Assembly: GCA_023634235.1 (NCBI GenBank)
Contig: JAMKCF010000009.1
Coordinates: forward strand, 5,456,001-5,520,000
Reading direction: 5' to 3'
DNA from: Pisaster brevispinus
Lineage: Eukaryota > Echinodermata > Asteroidea > Forcipulatida > Asteriidae
DNA: 64,000 nt
The notes beneath the pieces were generated by a model that saw only the letters and a program-made list of their open reading frames with translations, made no database searches and had not been told where the DNA came from. Below are positions 23,888 to 36,339 of the stretch, piece by piece; the first letter of the stretch is position 1, and each line of letters opens with the position of its first letter. Position numbers and translations under genes: made by a program.

Positions 23888-24258
23888 TTAAAAGGCAGGG
23901 TGTACTTTGGGTAATTACTTCACAAGTCAGTCACCATAAAAACTTACTTGGAAAGAGTATTGGAGAGCTGTTGATGTTATAAAGCATTGTTAGAAATGAC
24001 CCTCTTTGAAGTAATGTAGTTTTAGAGAAAGAGGTAATTTTTCGCCCCAAAATTTGAATCTGAGAAAGCCTTCAGGCATAAAACCTTTCTCAGGCATCTG
24101 AAAGCACACAATTCTATGCAACAAAGGTGATTTTTCTTGCAACTATTGACCAATTGAGCACAAGCTTTCACAGGTTTGTTATTTTATGCATAACGTTGGG
24201 ATACACCAAGTGAGGATTCTGGTCTTCGACAATTACCAAAAGTATACCCTGCCTTTAA
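23888..24258. mobile_element. Inverted-repeat element family E, copy 2 (371 bp)
   Basis: TTAAAAGGCAGGGTGTACTT at the left is mirrored by AAGTATACCCTGCCTTTAA at the right. The interior contains TTTGAATCTGAGAAAGCCTT and a reverse-complementary AACCTTTCTCAGG, as in copy 1 (18943-19342). Confidence 0.85.
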
Positions 24259-25540
24259 CCCGATGACAGCAAAGTTGATACAACCGAACACAATGAAATC
24301 TATACAGGTGACTGTTTACCTACATGTATGTAGGAACATGGTAAAGTGCATTTTCATTAGATGCTCCCAAGTGAGACATTTAATTGAATCGGAGAATGGC
24401 CTCCAACATCAGTGCTCAACAAAGTTCATTCAAGACACCCTTTTTGAAGTGCTTCTACTGTACAGCATCAATTGATCGAAAAGCTGTCTTTTTCCATTCA
24501 CGATGCCATCTCTCTCCAATTGAAGTTTCCATCACTCGCTTCTTGTTGTATCCATTTCTTGTTTCAGTCACCTCCCTTTTTGTGGCCAAGTCTTCGTATT
24601 TCGTGGCTAAATCGTTGTCTTTTCATTACGACGCTTCTAGTCTATCGTTCCTCACGCAGCGGCATCAGTCACATCATTGAGAACAGTGTTTTTGTTGTTA
24701 TCCAAACCAAATATTTCTCTATGCATCCCTGGAGGTGAGGCATGCTGAATTCCCATCAAAATACAGTGTTGTGGAACTGTCTAGTTCCTCTGTGACACAT
24801 CAACATATATATTAAAGGACTGAATTTACTGCAGCGCTCTTATTACAGACATCCATCTTACTCTTAGTGCAACCATCTTGGTTTTTTTCTTCCATTTAAC
24901 TCCATGTAACCAAAGTGAGGTTGGATGAATAGGGAAAAAAAACCTGGTTCCTTTTAACAGAATGAGAATTAGAATTGCTGGTGTGATTGTGGATACATGG
25001 TTCCTAAGTGGCCATGATGAAATTTCACTGGGTATTAAAGCAAAACTAAATCATCAGGGTTGGCTAAAAAACTATATCAAATGTCACAGAATAAACTTGG
25101 AACCACTGGTGTAGAAACTACACAATATTGGGAGAAGGTCATCCAAAGTGTATCCATTTGAACTATTCCCTATCCAAGAATAAGTATTTTTCAGTAGTCC
25201 CACTTGGTCCAAGCATTCCTCAAAATCAGTCAACTTTATTGGCAGACTGAACCTTTTGGTTATAGGAAAAATTTACATTTTCCTCTTCAGTCTCGTCTTC
25301 TCCGTATCTATTTTACATTTTGTGTCTCTCTTTTGTGCGTAATTTTATTGAATTTGCGGAGAGAAATAAGATAGTAATATAATAAAAAACCATTTCTTCA
25401 AATCATTCACTCACTCACTCTAACTGATAGACATCTGGGGTCCGTCCCACTGATCCCTTATGTCCACTGTCAGTAGCTTGATTCAAGAGCCTGTCAACCT
25501 TGTTGGTCGGACCCAGTCTAGAATGGCCATGTTTAGTGCC

Positions 25541-25726
25541 TTCTTTGCGGGGGTGCTTAGCACTTTAATCTGCTTCAAAAAGCTAATTAAACGGGTTACC
25601 AGTCATAAGTGATGTACATAAGTGACACTTTATCTGGTAACCTGTCTTTGCTAAACAGATTTGTCTGTGCTAAGCATACATGAACTTGTGTGCTTAACAG
25701 CTAGGCCCTGTATGAAATTGGGCCTT
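25541..25726. repeat. Family F fragment with G20 run just downstream
   Basis: GTTACCAGTCATAAGTGA, TGTCTGTGCTAAGCATAC and GGCCCTGTATGAAATTGGGCC match the right end of family F. A 20-nt G run follows at 25741-25760. Confidence 0.65.
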
Positions 25727-27109
25727 GGAATTTTGCGCGCGGGGGGGGGGGGGGGGGGGTAGATGAAACAACTCTTGTTCCATCAGAGGAAGGCACTTCC
25801 TTGAGAGAAATTGAATCCCTATGTAAATAGTTTTAAGGGGTATCATCATCAAGACCTGATAATTGACCATATTTTTTACCGCATGAATGTGCTTCCAATG
25901 GCGAAATTCCTTGCATCGCAAGTTCACAACTACAGTTTTATCTTATTTTGACTGCCTGTTTGTTGTTTTCTTGTATCAATGGCCAGTAAATAATAAGAAT
26001 ACCAACATTGAAAAAAAAACACCTGGTTGTTTTACTTGTTTTGCATCATGTAAATTTGGTTCACACACGTCCTCCTGGGGGTCAAAAATACTGGGAATCG
26101 CCAACTTGAGGTTCAGAGTAGAACATTCTAGAAGGTTTCCTCTGTTGATCCCGACATGGGTTAAATTGATGATAAATCATCTGTTGGGATTGGGTGACAT
26201 TGAAAGCATTTTTGACATTTGAAAGCATTTTTGTTAAACACGAATTTTGTAATCACATGTCATGCACATGTGGTGTACGTGCAGTAGGCATAACAACATG
26301 TAGAGTGTACACAAAAATACAAGGTTTTATCAGTGCAATAGGAGTGGCAACTTAGTACTGTTCGAAGCAACGTGTATGGTGACAGATCAAAAATACGAAA
26401 TATAGATAAACTTCAAATGCCCTTCTCTTCATTAAAAGAAAAGAAAACAGGAAAACATTCAAGGTACACAACAATTAAATCATTAATTGCCTTTTTGATT
26501 TTTGGATTACATATTTTATGGGAACCAAAATTTTCATCTACATAAAAACAAGGCGAGTTTAAAATTGTTCCCTGACCATTATCATCTCCGCCCAGATGTA
26601 TTTTTCGCTGTGTACATGTAGCCATTGCTTATTTAAACAACTCATCATTTCGCCCGACCCGAGTGTGTGGCAAGCACAAAGGGATTCCCATCGGCGCATT
26701 GATCGCTATGGGAGTTCATTCAGTATTCCCTGGTGCCCTTGGTGATGCGTACCGGTGTTTTTGTACATAACTGCTTCAATGCCCGCAGTATGACCACATG
26801 TTGATCAGCCGCATATTTACGCCTCTCCTTACTGTTGCCTTGATCGAATTCCCGTGCAGTCCTTTGTGTATATACTCCACCTCCTGTAGGAATTCAACTC
26901 TGTCTGTCAGTGACTGTCACAATGAAACCTCTACATGTTTAATGTGCACATTCTCCCTGTTTACCTACTTCAGTTTTCTCATCAATTGAATCAATCAAGA
27001 TAAGACTCGGGCATTTTCACTATATATTTATCCCAAAATGTTCTCAACGATGTTGATGTAGTTGCCGTTTCTTTGTAGAATTGAAAGATAATTTTAACAT
27101 ATATGTTGG

Positions 27110-27190
27110 TGGCCTGACGTTTCGACCCTAGCAGAGTCTTTCTCTTTTAGCCTTCAAGAAAGACTCTGCTAGGGTCGAAACATCAGGCCA
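27110..27190. repeat. 34-bp inverted repeat (long hairpin)
   Basis: TGGCCTGACGTTTCGACCCT plus AGCAGAGTCTTTCT (27110-27143) pairs with 27157-27190 with one mismatch, around a 13-nt loop. The arm's GGGTCGAAACATCAGGCC resembles GTCGAAAC-type ends seen in Penelope-like and other elements, but no element body is recognised next to it. Confidence 0.85.
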
Positions 27191-28599
27191 CTGACTATTT
27201 TTTTGCATTTATACCATAGGTCCTTTTGGTTGGTATAGCAGTTTGCAACAGCTAATGCTATTTTCCATGTATGAAATGTGTGTGTATAGACCACTGTTTG
27301 GCTAGTTGTGTTTCATGTATGAACATTGAGCATGATTTTGTACTTGCATTTTGATATTCAATTTTGAAAATCTAACGCTCGTACCAGTATGCATGTATAG
27401 CGGTTATAGATTCTCCATATAAAAGCACAATTTCAAGGCTACTTTGTGACATTACTCGTAACTAATCGTCAGAAATTATTAACGAAGAGTCATGAAGTAA
27501 TGATAATTAAAATAATTGCTATCGGAAGGTTCCCCAGGCGCATGTATTCCTCGAATCAAATTAAAGTAGGTATACCTTCATTGAAGATCTGTCTCTTGGT
27601 CATAACAAGAACAATCCCAAATGTGTGCACAATTTACAAATCAACCACTACAGCATTATGAGCCGACCGACCTCGTCCAATTACCATAGCTTCAGACACG
27701 CAACACGGAGATTTTATAAACAAAACATCACTGCGACTAAACCTGAAGCAGAGTCCATTTTTTAAACATCATCCCGGCCAATTGACCTTTTCAAAGCGTC
27801 TATCCATGTTACAACCTCACCAAGGCTCGGTTAAATTGGTTATTTCCAGTTGAATTTTTTAAAGTCCGATTTTGATGCCCACAGGCCACTTTTCACCACC
27901 TGAGATGCAAGTTTGATGTAAATATGTTTCCTTCTTTTTTTTCTTACAGTTTGTTTAACCTTTTCTGTGTGTGCTTTTAATGTTTTTTAAAAGTGTAAAC
28001 TCAAAATGCAATTCAGTCGTTGGACCGCAAAATTTTTAATTAAATTTTAAATTAAACCATAAACCAATTGTCATTTTGACAATTGGAGAATCTCTCATGA
28101 CTGTATGTGATACATTCATCAGTGAGAACCCTCAGTGATGCATAAGGAACTTGGTACATTCCCTCAGTAGACACATCCGGATTGAGGAACAAATAATCAT
28201 CGTTATGAAGCACAAACTCACCCGATGTCATCACCCACTATGAATCTTTGTTGTGCCAGTCTCAGGGAGTTGGATTTCCCCGGAGTTACTGTGGAGTGTG
28301 TTACTGTACACCGCGCATTTTAGGCAATAATAACACACACCTTTCCTTTACATAAAAAATTGGAGGCGGATGGGAAGTTCCCCCATGGTTTTTTTCCACT
28401 GAAGGTTCTTTTCATGAGGCGTTTGCAAATAATGATTGCACATATATGCACTGCTGCTTGTATCTATAGAAATGAAATAAAATAACATTATTTCTTTTTG
28501 TCTGTTATCTTGGTAAATATGATTTAATAGCTAAGGTATAATCAATTGTTCTCATAGGTTAAGTGGGACAAATAGGGGAAATGTTTTTGGGAATGTTGC

Positions 28600-28960
28600 C
28601 TTATGGTAGTATGGCCAGTAGGTGATTGTATTGTTTCTTTGATGACACAAGCATTGAATTTGGCACACAGTCAGAACATGTCATGAGAGAGATATTTGGC
28701 TGTTTGGCCATCAGAGATTCTTCCTATGAACAAAAAAATAAATAAAAATAGGTTGACTAACGAGCAATTTTCCAAATTTCAAAATGGCTGCCATAGCTTG
28801 CTATTCTACCTAATTTTTTAATGGAAAAAATCTATGGTTGCCAAATTTCATTCTCATGACATGCTCTGACTGAGTGCCAATTTCTATGCTTTCATCATCA
28901 AAGGCACGATCCCATCGCCTACCTGCCGTACTATCATACATGTTCAAGGGGTGTTCTAAC
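28600..28960. mobile_element. Inverted-repeat element family G, copy 1
   Basis: Left arm GAATTTGGCACACAGTCAGA ... CATGTCATGAGAGAGATAT is mirrored by ATTCTCATGACATGCTCTGA ... TGCCAATTTC. Left TATGGTAGTATGGCCAGTAG pairs loosely with right CTACCTGCCGTACTATCATA. A related copy lies at 58690-58985. Confidence 0.8.
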
Positions 28961-30879
28961 CAGTGGCAGTGGCTTAGGGTGAACACCGCCACTTTAGCTT
29001 GGCTTAGGGTTAGGGCTTAATGTCATGTTTCTCGGAAGTATAGTAAATTTTGCATGAAGTAATGTATGCAGTGCCCTAATGGAGACCAGTTGTATCTGTT
29101 TGGGCATGCTCTTGGGTAAGAAATTAATAACTGAATAAATTTGACTGCCAAAATGGCGGACCATTGGCAGAGAGTAGCCGTTTGTGGCATCAGTGCAAAG
29201 AGGTCTATGTACATTTGTGTATGGTTCCGATATTGGGCGCCTCTTGTTACGACGACACCATTATTGGAAAATATATGGACTAGTTCATTTATTATTGATC
29301 TTGTATTTGACAAGCTTTTAAAAGCACATTATTGCTGACTCACGGCTGAATGATCAATGTTATAAATAAATAGGCCTAACATGAAGTTATTGTTGCAACT
29401 AAGATCTGTTGTTCATAATGGAGCACCAATAAAAAAAAAAAACCATACCCACAAAGAAGACCACTGAAGTACCCTGAAAGAAAATTACTTGCCAAGAAAT
29501 GAAGTCATGGCTGATGACGAATCTATTTCTATGAACTCAATGACTGGAGTTCCTTTTCATTTCATCGAGGTGAGGAAGAGAGTGTAAGATAATACCATAC
29601 TGTACGGCACACATGTTGATCCTGTGGGCTGTTCAGTGCATGATGCCTAGTCCCCTGATGGCAAACAAAATGTATCACGGTTGCCAGCTTATAATCTGGC
29701 GCGGATCAAATGTCAATCCGGTTTGTGATTTTCTGTCAACGCACGAATGTTGAGCTGTTCCCCTACCCATGTTTCTTGTAGACCCCCCCCCCCCCCCACT
29801 TTGAGTGGCCCTTTATGGCTGCCCTCAAAACAAAAAATTGAATCAAACGCATTTTTTAAATAGTAGTTTTCAGAAAATAACTCTTAACAATTTCACTTGC
29901 AAAGCACGCATTGGCAGGGGACCATGTACAAGCAATTTGTTACAACATGGCATTTTGGCTGGTGACCTAACTTCTGCTTAATCAGAATTGTCTGTGCTTA
30001 GCTCAGTTTTACACAATTGGAACTTCTTGGAATCTTCCCTGAAAGCGCACATACTCAGGGTAGCTTAACATCGCTCACACGAAGGAGAAAAAAACCTTAA
30101 CGTTTTATAAATCTCTTTCCTACATGTAAATGTATGTAGTGTATGTAAAATGTTTAGTTTCTGTTATCAATAAACTTATGGAACAGGCAATTTTATTTAA
30201 CAAAGGATGCTTTTTTTCCTATTTGATGTAAGTTTTCATCAAACCATAACGAGCTTATCTTTATCTGATTGGGGGCGGGGTCTCAGGTTTAAAGCTACAT
30301 TAAGTCCCTTCCTTTTGGAACTACCTTTGAAACTAACTCAAATCCACCTTGTCAGTTTTCCCGTGATGTAGAGATGAATCGCTGAAGATTTCACCAGATA
30401 GGTCTGACTTAATGAACTTCTTGTATCAGTCGAGCTGTCTTGCCGTTGCACCTGTATTAATGAATTGATTGGTTCATAGCCGACGTCATGCACAGGAAGC
30501 CTAGCTGCATAGCAGCGGCCATTGGTGACTGGATGAGGAGTATTTGTCTTCCAGACAGCTTAGTAATCAAACCCCGACACCTAAGTGTCACTTTGATTAA
30601 AACTCATCCATTCAATTTGGTCTCGCAATCCATTCTGCAACGAGACTCCCATCGATTTGGCTTTCTTGATGTAAGTGTATTATTGTATGCAGTTCCCGCT
30701 GTGTTTGGGAAACTGCCAGACGGTTATGGTTGTGACTTCTTGATGCTTGTAATGATTGTGTGTCTAGTAATAATGATGGATTCTTATAAACGTATCCTAG
30801 TAGCTAGATGAAGGTGCTGTACAACATTATCCCTGTTTATCTGGCATACTTGGACCATTCCACAAACATTCTCAACTTC

Positions 30880-31096
30880 CTGGGGGGCGCATACAACCTC
30901 AAGCTGCTTCAAATTAGCGCAAAACACAATACTGTCTCAGCCCTCGCAGGTTCCCCATTTATACACCTGGATTAGTTAGGACAAGCACTTATGGTGAAGT
31001 GCCTTTCTCAAGGTGTCATGACCAGGAATGGAACCCACACTCCAAAGATCCAGCCATCAGAACTTGATGTCTGATGTACGGCTCAGCCACGACACT
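30880..31096 (-). mobile_element. tRNA-derived SINE, 5' part
   Basis: On the minus strand, box A is TGGCTGAGCCG (31079-31089) and box B is GGTTCCATTCC (31025-31035). The next body segment, CACCTTGAGAAAGGCACTTC, resembles the TGAGTGTCTTGCTTAAAAGT segment of the SINE at 10120-10536 in the opposite orientation. The 3' end is unclear. Confidence 0.75.
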
Positions 31097-32505
31097 CCAT
31101 AATATTGAGACTCACCCCATCTAATAGATCTAGAGGGAGCACTCTAGTTACATACACACACGTAATCACGCTGTCCCACCATGGGTTCCAATCCCTATGG
31201 ATAAATGACATACAAATTTCCCCGTACAAAATGTTGGTTGCGTGAACTGGTGCGTGACCTGCGTTATACGATGGGTCAGCGCCATTTTTTTCAATGGCCA
31301 AAAAATGCTTCTTGTCGGGCTGTGTCACATGATTTTGTATGCTCTCTACTTCTACTATATAACTGTATGGATTAACAAAGTCGCCCCCTAGCAAAGTCAC
31401 CCCCAACATACAAACTCGCCCCCTCTCAAAGTCGTTGGCTCCCTCCCCCCCCCCCACACACACACACCCACCCATTCCTGTTTTTGCATCCCTGTGGAGA
31501 CATCTTTTGTTCTTTCCTTTGTCCCTGTAGTTAAGAACCTCCCATAGACTTTGTACACAAAATTCCTTGTGGAGCAACCCAGTCTTTAGAATTTCCCTCT
31601 GGAGACCCTTTGTTTTCCATTTTCTGATTTGTTCTCAGCCTCCATAAGCTGGTGAATATGAAGGCACACACCCTTACGGATCAAGTTTGTGGGGTCCTGC
31701 TATTGCTGTTCTATTATTCCATTTCTAAAGAACTCCTCTGTCAGGTCCAAGTTGAGCAAAGAAACACCTTGTGGGGTCCATTGTTCCATTGTGTAGAGAC
31801 CCCACAAGGGCCCTCTCCCGTAAGCTGGAAAACTAAAGACTTACAATCATATTTGTATTTGTAACCTCGTGTACCAACGTGTACGTTGTACTTGTTGGTC
31901 TACATATGAATACATTAAACAGTAGCGTAAATATAATTCAGGGGAGACAATGGAATTGTTAACACAGAACTTAGATTATTTATAAAAAAAAAAATTCCTG
32001 TACCTTAACTGCAAGTACATTTGGCTGCATGCAGTAACTAATGTATGATATGGTATCGTCCATAATGCAAGCTAACTCCCCATCACCCCCATGTATAGCA
32101 ATTATGGTAATCAGCAATTGGTCAGACATGTACCACCGCCTGTACACTACAACAACAGAACTACACTGGAAATGATTTTTGACGCAAATTTGTTATTGCG
32201 TTTATGGTAATTAGCAATCAGTCACACCATTCTCTGTACTCTGCAATAGAATTTCACTGGAGATGAGTTTTAACGCAAGCTCCACTGACATTTACCCAAC
32301 AAGGTTTTTAAAAATATTAGTAATGCATTTTTATCTTGTTAACCCTGCGCAGGTTTTTTTTTGTTCTTCTTCAATTTGATTTGTAACCCTTCACAGCTTT
32401 CAACGACATCCCCACCTGTGTGAAATCCCTTCCTTTCCGCAGACAGTTCAAGCTTGTCATAAGAGGAAATCTCCTGTCTTTATCTCTCCTTCACGTTTAG
32501 ACATC

Positions 32506-33546
32506 AACTAGGCTTTAGTCCATCCCACGCTGGCCTAGTCCTTGAGAAATCGGCCCTCTTACTGTTTGATTGTCAGGAGGAAGAAAGACAGAGAGAGTCA
32601 TTGGGGTCCAACTAGGCTTTAGTCCATCCCACGCTGGCCTAGTTCTTGAGAAATCGGCCCTCTTACTGTTTGATTGTTAGGAGGAAGAAAGACAGAGAGA
32701 GTTATTGGGGTCCAACTAGGCTTTAGTCCATCCCACGCTGGCCTAGTCCTTGAGAAATCGGCCCTCTTACTGTTTGATTGTTAGGAGGAAGAAAGACAGA
32801 GAGAGTTATTGGGGTCCAACTAGGCTTTAGTCCATCCCACGCTGGCCTAGTCCTTGAGAAATCGGCCCTCTTACTGTTTGATTGTCAGGAGGAAGAAAGA
32901 CAGAGAGAGTCATTGGGGTCCAACTAGGCTTTAGTCCATCCCACGCTGGCCTAGTTCTTGAGAAATCGGCCCTCTTACTGTTTGATTGTTAGGAGGAAGA
33001 AAGACAGAGAGAGTCATTGGGGTCCAACTAGGCTTTAGTCCATCCCACGCTGGCCTAGTCCTTGAGAAATCGGCCCTCTTACTGTTTGATTGTTAGGAGG
33101 AAGAAAGACAGAGAGAGTTATTGGGGTCCAACTAGGCTTTAGTCCATCCCACGCTGGCCTAGTCCTTGAGAAATCGGCCCTCTTACTGTTTGATTGTTAG
33201 GAGGAAGAAAGACAGAGAGAGTTATTGGGGTCCAACTAGGCTTTAGTCCATCCCACGCTGGCCTAGTCCTTGAGAAATCGGCCCTCTTACTGTTTGATTG
33301 TTAGGAGGAAGAAAGACAGAGAGAGTTATTGGGGTCCAACTAGGCTTTAGTCCATCCCACGCTGGCCTAGTCCTTGAGAAATCGGCCCTCTTACTGTTTG
33401 ATTGTCAGGAGGAAGAAAGACAGAGAGAGTCATTGGGGTCCAACTAGGCTTTAGTCCATCCCACGCTGGCCTAGTCCTTGAGAAATTGTCCCTTTTACTG
33501 TGTGATTGTCTTTAGGAAGAAAGACAGAGAGAGATACTGGGGTCAT
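32506..33546 (+). repeat. 104-bp tandem array, ten copies
   Basis: Units start at 32506, 32610, 32714, 32818, 32922, 33026, 33130, 33234, 33338 and 33442, exactly 104 bp apart, with AACTAGGCTTTAGTCCATCC at each start. Copies 1-9 differ almost only at three C/T sites (TAGTCC/TAGTTC, TTGTCAGG/TTGTTAGG, GAGTCATT/GAGTTATT). Copy 10 is diverged. The near-identity implies recent expansion or conversion. Confidence 0.97.
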
Positions 33547-33735
33547 GTTCAGGTTTCAACTAGCATCCAAGGGACTGTCAAAATTGTCAACATTTTTCAA
33601 ATCGTACAGAGAGTACTACTTTTAAGACCCCCTCCTTTCCTCCCAAAGTAGTACTTTTTATCAACATTTTTTTCTTTCAAAGTTGATGCACATTATTTAA
33701 ATATCAACATTTTACACACCTTTTAAAGTCATACG

Positions 33736-33960
33736 TTGTCACTGACTCCCCTCCCTCCATCATACTCTTTGTATGACCATGAAGATGTTGAAAACATCGG
33801 TCGGTCACTAAGCGTCGTGGTCAGTCAGGTTGACTTATCAGTGGTGTTTTCCCCCTTGCTTTTCACCTGTGTGGACCCTGATTCGAATCCCAGACCAGAG
33901 CTTTGCAAGTGGATTGGGTTTCAGTCCCTTACCTGATCCCCTCTTCGAAGACATTTCTTC
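33736..33960 (+). mobile_element. SINE family 2, copy 1
   Basis: A B-box-like TGATTCGAATCC (33879-33890) is followed by GTGGATTGGGTTTCAGTCCC and TTACCTGATCCC, matching GTGGAATGGGTTTTCAGTCC and CTACCTGATTGC in the copy near 35341-35480. The A box is degenerate. A short open frame across it is not a gene. Confidence 0.65.
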
Positions 33961-33974
33961 ATCATCTTCACACA

Positions 33975-34364
33975 GGCAGTGGCGCGTAACTAGGGGGGTG
34001 GGCACAGGATGTGCCCCCCCCCCCCATTGATGTCTGTCCACCCACCCCCCCCCCCCCCCCCCCCAATTTGAAACCTGACTTTGGGGATTGAAATTTTCAG
34101 CGAAAATTTTACATTTTGTACTTTTTAATGTGATAGTTTGTTTTTGAAACTATTTTTTCATTTACACGCAGGCAATGTATTTGTTTCTACAGTCACGGCA
34201 GAGAATCTTATAAAAATGTAATTTTTAAAAAGGCACTGAAAAGTGGCTTGTTTAAGAAAAAACGCAAACGGAAACAGAAGTGCCCCCTACATGTAGAAAA
34301 AAAGTTGCACCCCTATGTCCCCCCCCCTCTCCCTCCCTAAAATTGTACCCTAGTTACGGCACTG
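33975..34364. mobile_element. hAT-like miniature element (390 bp)
   Basis: Left end CAGTGGCGCGTAACTAGGG and right end CCCTAGTTACGGCACTG are terminal inversions. Flanks carry ACACAGG on both sides (33968-33974 directly; 34367-34373 after two bases), a likely slightly decayed target duplication. The interior has long poly-C runs and no coding frame. Confidence 0.78.
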
Positions 34365-35340
34365 TGACACAGGTATCTTCAGGCATCTGGGTCACAGTGC
34401 CAGCCACTTTTAAGCATCCCTCGGATTCGTTACCAGAATGTTATCATCATAATAACAATTTATTCTAGAGCTCCTTGTGAAATGAGTCGGTCATGTAGGG
34501 GATTAACGGTGTCCAACCCATGGATTGATCATTTCATTTCAGTACATTTTACACTTAGTTTAGGCCGTAGACAAACCATGGAAATATGTGGAAAGCTGTT
34601 AAACTGTAACAACCAAGTGTTGACAAGTCTCCTGGTAGCTAACTTGTAGAATGGAGAGACACTCAATGTATAGCATTCTATTTCGAAGTTAGACTAAGAA
34701 ATTCACAACGTTGAAAAGAAACATGAAGTAATTGATAACCTTCAATGTAATAAAATTTTGATTGTTCATTAGGTGTAGTTCATACAGCAGTACTCAGTAT
34801 CTCCATTATTTGTCTCACTTATCCTCTCTCATTCTCAGTGACAGCGTAGCCACTGTCTTGATACAGACTCTTCTGACATTATAATATGAGGCCATTAAGC
34901 GCTAGTTAGTGGTATTACCATCAATTTAGAAGAAAAGAGCTCCTGATCGTGATTCATTACTCCCTCGTGTGTTCTCTGGTGTAATATTCCCACCCTGGCA
35001 CCTCATATTGGGTTCATTGTACAGTAGTAGCTTCTCCGGGTTGAGCCAGGGTTCTCTCCATATCATTTCAATAACTCATGAGTTTTTGTGAGTATCTCCA
35101 TGACATCACTCTGGTGTATTGCGAGAGTTGCGACGACTTGCAAATAGAAGCCATTTTCGGTACAAAAACGCACGTGCGTATACAGGGTGCCAGACGAGAC
35201 TGTACATTAAGGTTGTGCTACATTTGGACTGAAAATGGGGTCTGGCAACCACGTGACCGAAGGAAACTGGTCCCTCTACATCACAACTCGCTCAATACAC
35301 AGCTCTGGAGCAGGGTAGTGGAGAGGGACCTGGGTTAGGG

Positions 35341-35480
35341 GCCGTCAGGATGACGTAATTGTATATTTCCTCGCCTTCCACCTCTATGACCCCAGTTCAA
35401 ATCCCGCCGGGGGCACTATTGTGGAATGGGTTTTCAGTCCCTACCTGATTGCTTAAGTTTTCCCTGGAGTATTTCTCTGG
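35341..35480 (+). mobile_element. SINE family 2, copy 2
   Basis: GACCCCAGTTCAAATCCCGC (B-box-like) is followed by GTGGAATGGGTTTTCAGTCC and CTACCTGATTGCTTAAGTTT. Shares this order with 33736-33960. Confidence 0.65.
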
Positions 35481-36134
35481 GGTCTTACTCCCACATCTAA
35501 AACTGAACCTTCCTTCCTTGTCTTCTCTCCATGGGATTCTTGGCTGGTATATTAATTAAGTTTGCTTTTCTGAGAAGCCCTTGCTTCACAACCGCCATTT
35601 TCACAAGACTGATATTTCCTTTTGTGTTGGGGCAAGGCAGTTTTTCTGAACAGTAGCAAAGGTTATCTGCATTATGGAAGTTTAAGCTTCTACTGGAACA
35701 TTTCAAGGGGCTTTCAATGCTTGTTGTGAAGTATCAGGCCTGCTTTAATATGTAAAGGTGGCAACATACAGCAACATTAACAATTTATCTTAAGAATATT
35801 TTTATAAATGCAGTGTCTGTGAAAATGTTTTTTAAGAAGGGTAGGTTTTATAATGGGTTCCTAAACAATATTTAACCGAATCCTTACATGGTAAATATAA
35901 CATTTTGTTGAGAGCTGAATAACACGTGGGAAAGTGACCTTTGACCTCCATTTACAGGTGACTCGCATGACCAGTGTATGGTCATTTGATTATCTTTGCC
36001 TGGGCTCACTGGGTTCAAGACTTAACCCAAGTTATGTCAAGGAAGCTACTCAAATGCACCCATCATTAATAAAACTGTTGATTTGGAGACATTTTAGTCA
36101 TGACATTATTCCATCTTTTTTATCTGTTCTACAG

Positions 36135-36254
36135 GCTGCTGCAGCACTGTTTGACATGATGGAATTCTATGAATCGGCCATCAGGTTGGTGATTGCGTCC
36201 AACAGGTCCATCGGTGCCAGGGGCTGGCAAGCTGCATCCCGGCTACTCAAGAGG
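36135..36254 (+). CDS. PPP1R37: PPP1R37 exon c
   Basis: A 120-bp, phase 0/0 exon with acceptor tctgttctacag and donor AGG|gtaaat. It encodes residues 50-89: an alanine run, then ALFDMMEFYESA, an LRR strand RLVIASNR, and SIGARGWQAASRLLKR. The vertebrate protein has the same arrangement (ALFDM..YYESA, then G.RGWQAA), so the assignment is firm. A 22-kb intron precedes it and an 8.3-kb intron with a large minisatellite follows it, starting about 90 bp downstream of the donor. Confidence 0.96.
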
Positions 36255-36339
36255 GTAAATAGTTGACTCCTGTAGGACACAACCCTGTAAAAAAATAAGA
36301 CGGAGACGCACCCCTACCTGGAACATCTGTTTGTACTTT

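Larger units (their letters stand above)
13785..36134 (+). other. Large intron between exons b and c (22,350 bp)
   Basis: The largest intron in the window. It holds the dispersed elements listed separately. Stretches with nothing recognised include 13785-15180, 17278-18940, 19343-20618, 22142-23887, 24259-25540, 25727-27109, 29000-30880 and 31097-32505. The open frames inside (for example 14382-14780 plus, 30488-30811 plus, 31083-31577 minus) match no protein I know and have no supporting splice context. A nested gene cannot be excluded. Confidence 0.75.

Noticed and set aside
31083..31577. 164-codon minus-strand frame
   Set aside because: No recognisable domain; it overlaps the end of a tRNA-derived SINE, and the N-terminal half is a poly-C/CA-rich stretch. 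Probably repetitive non-coding DNA.
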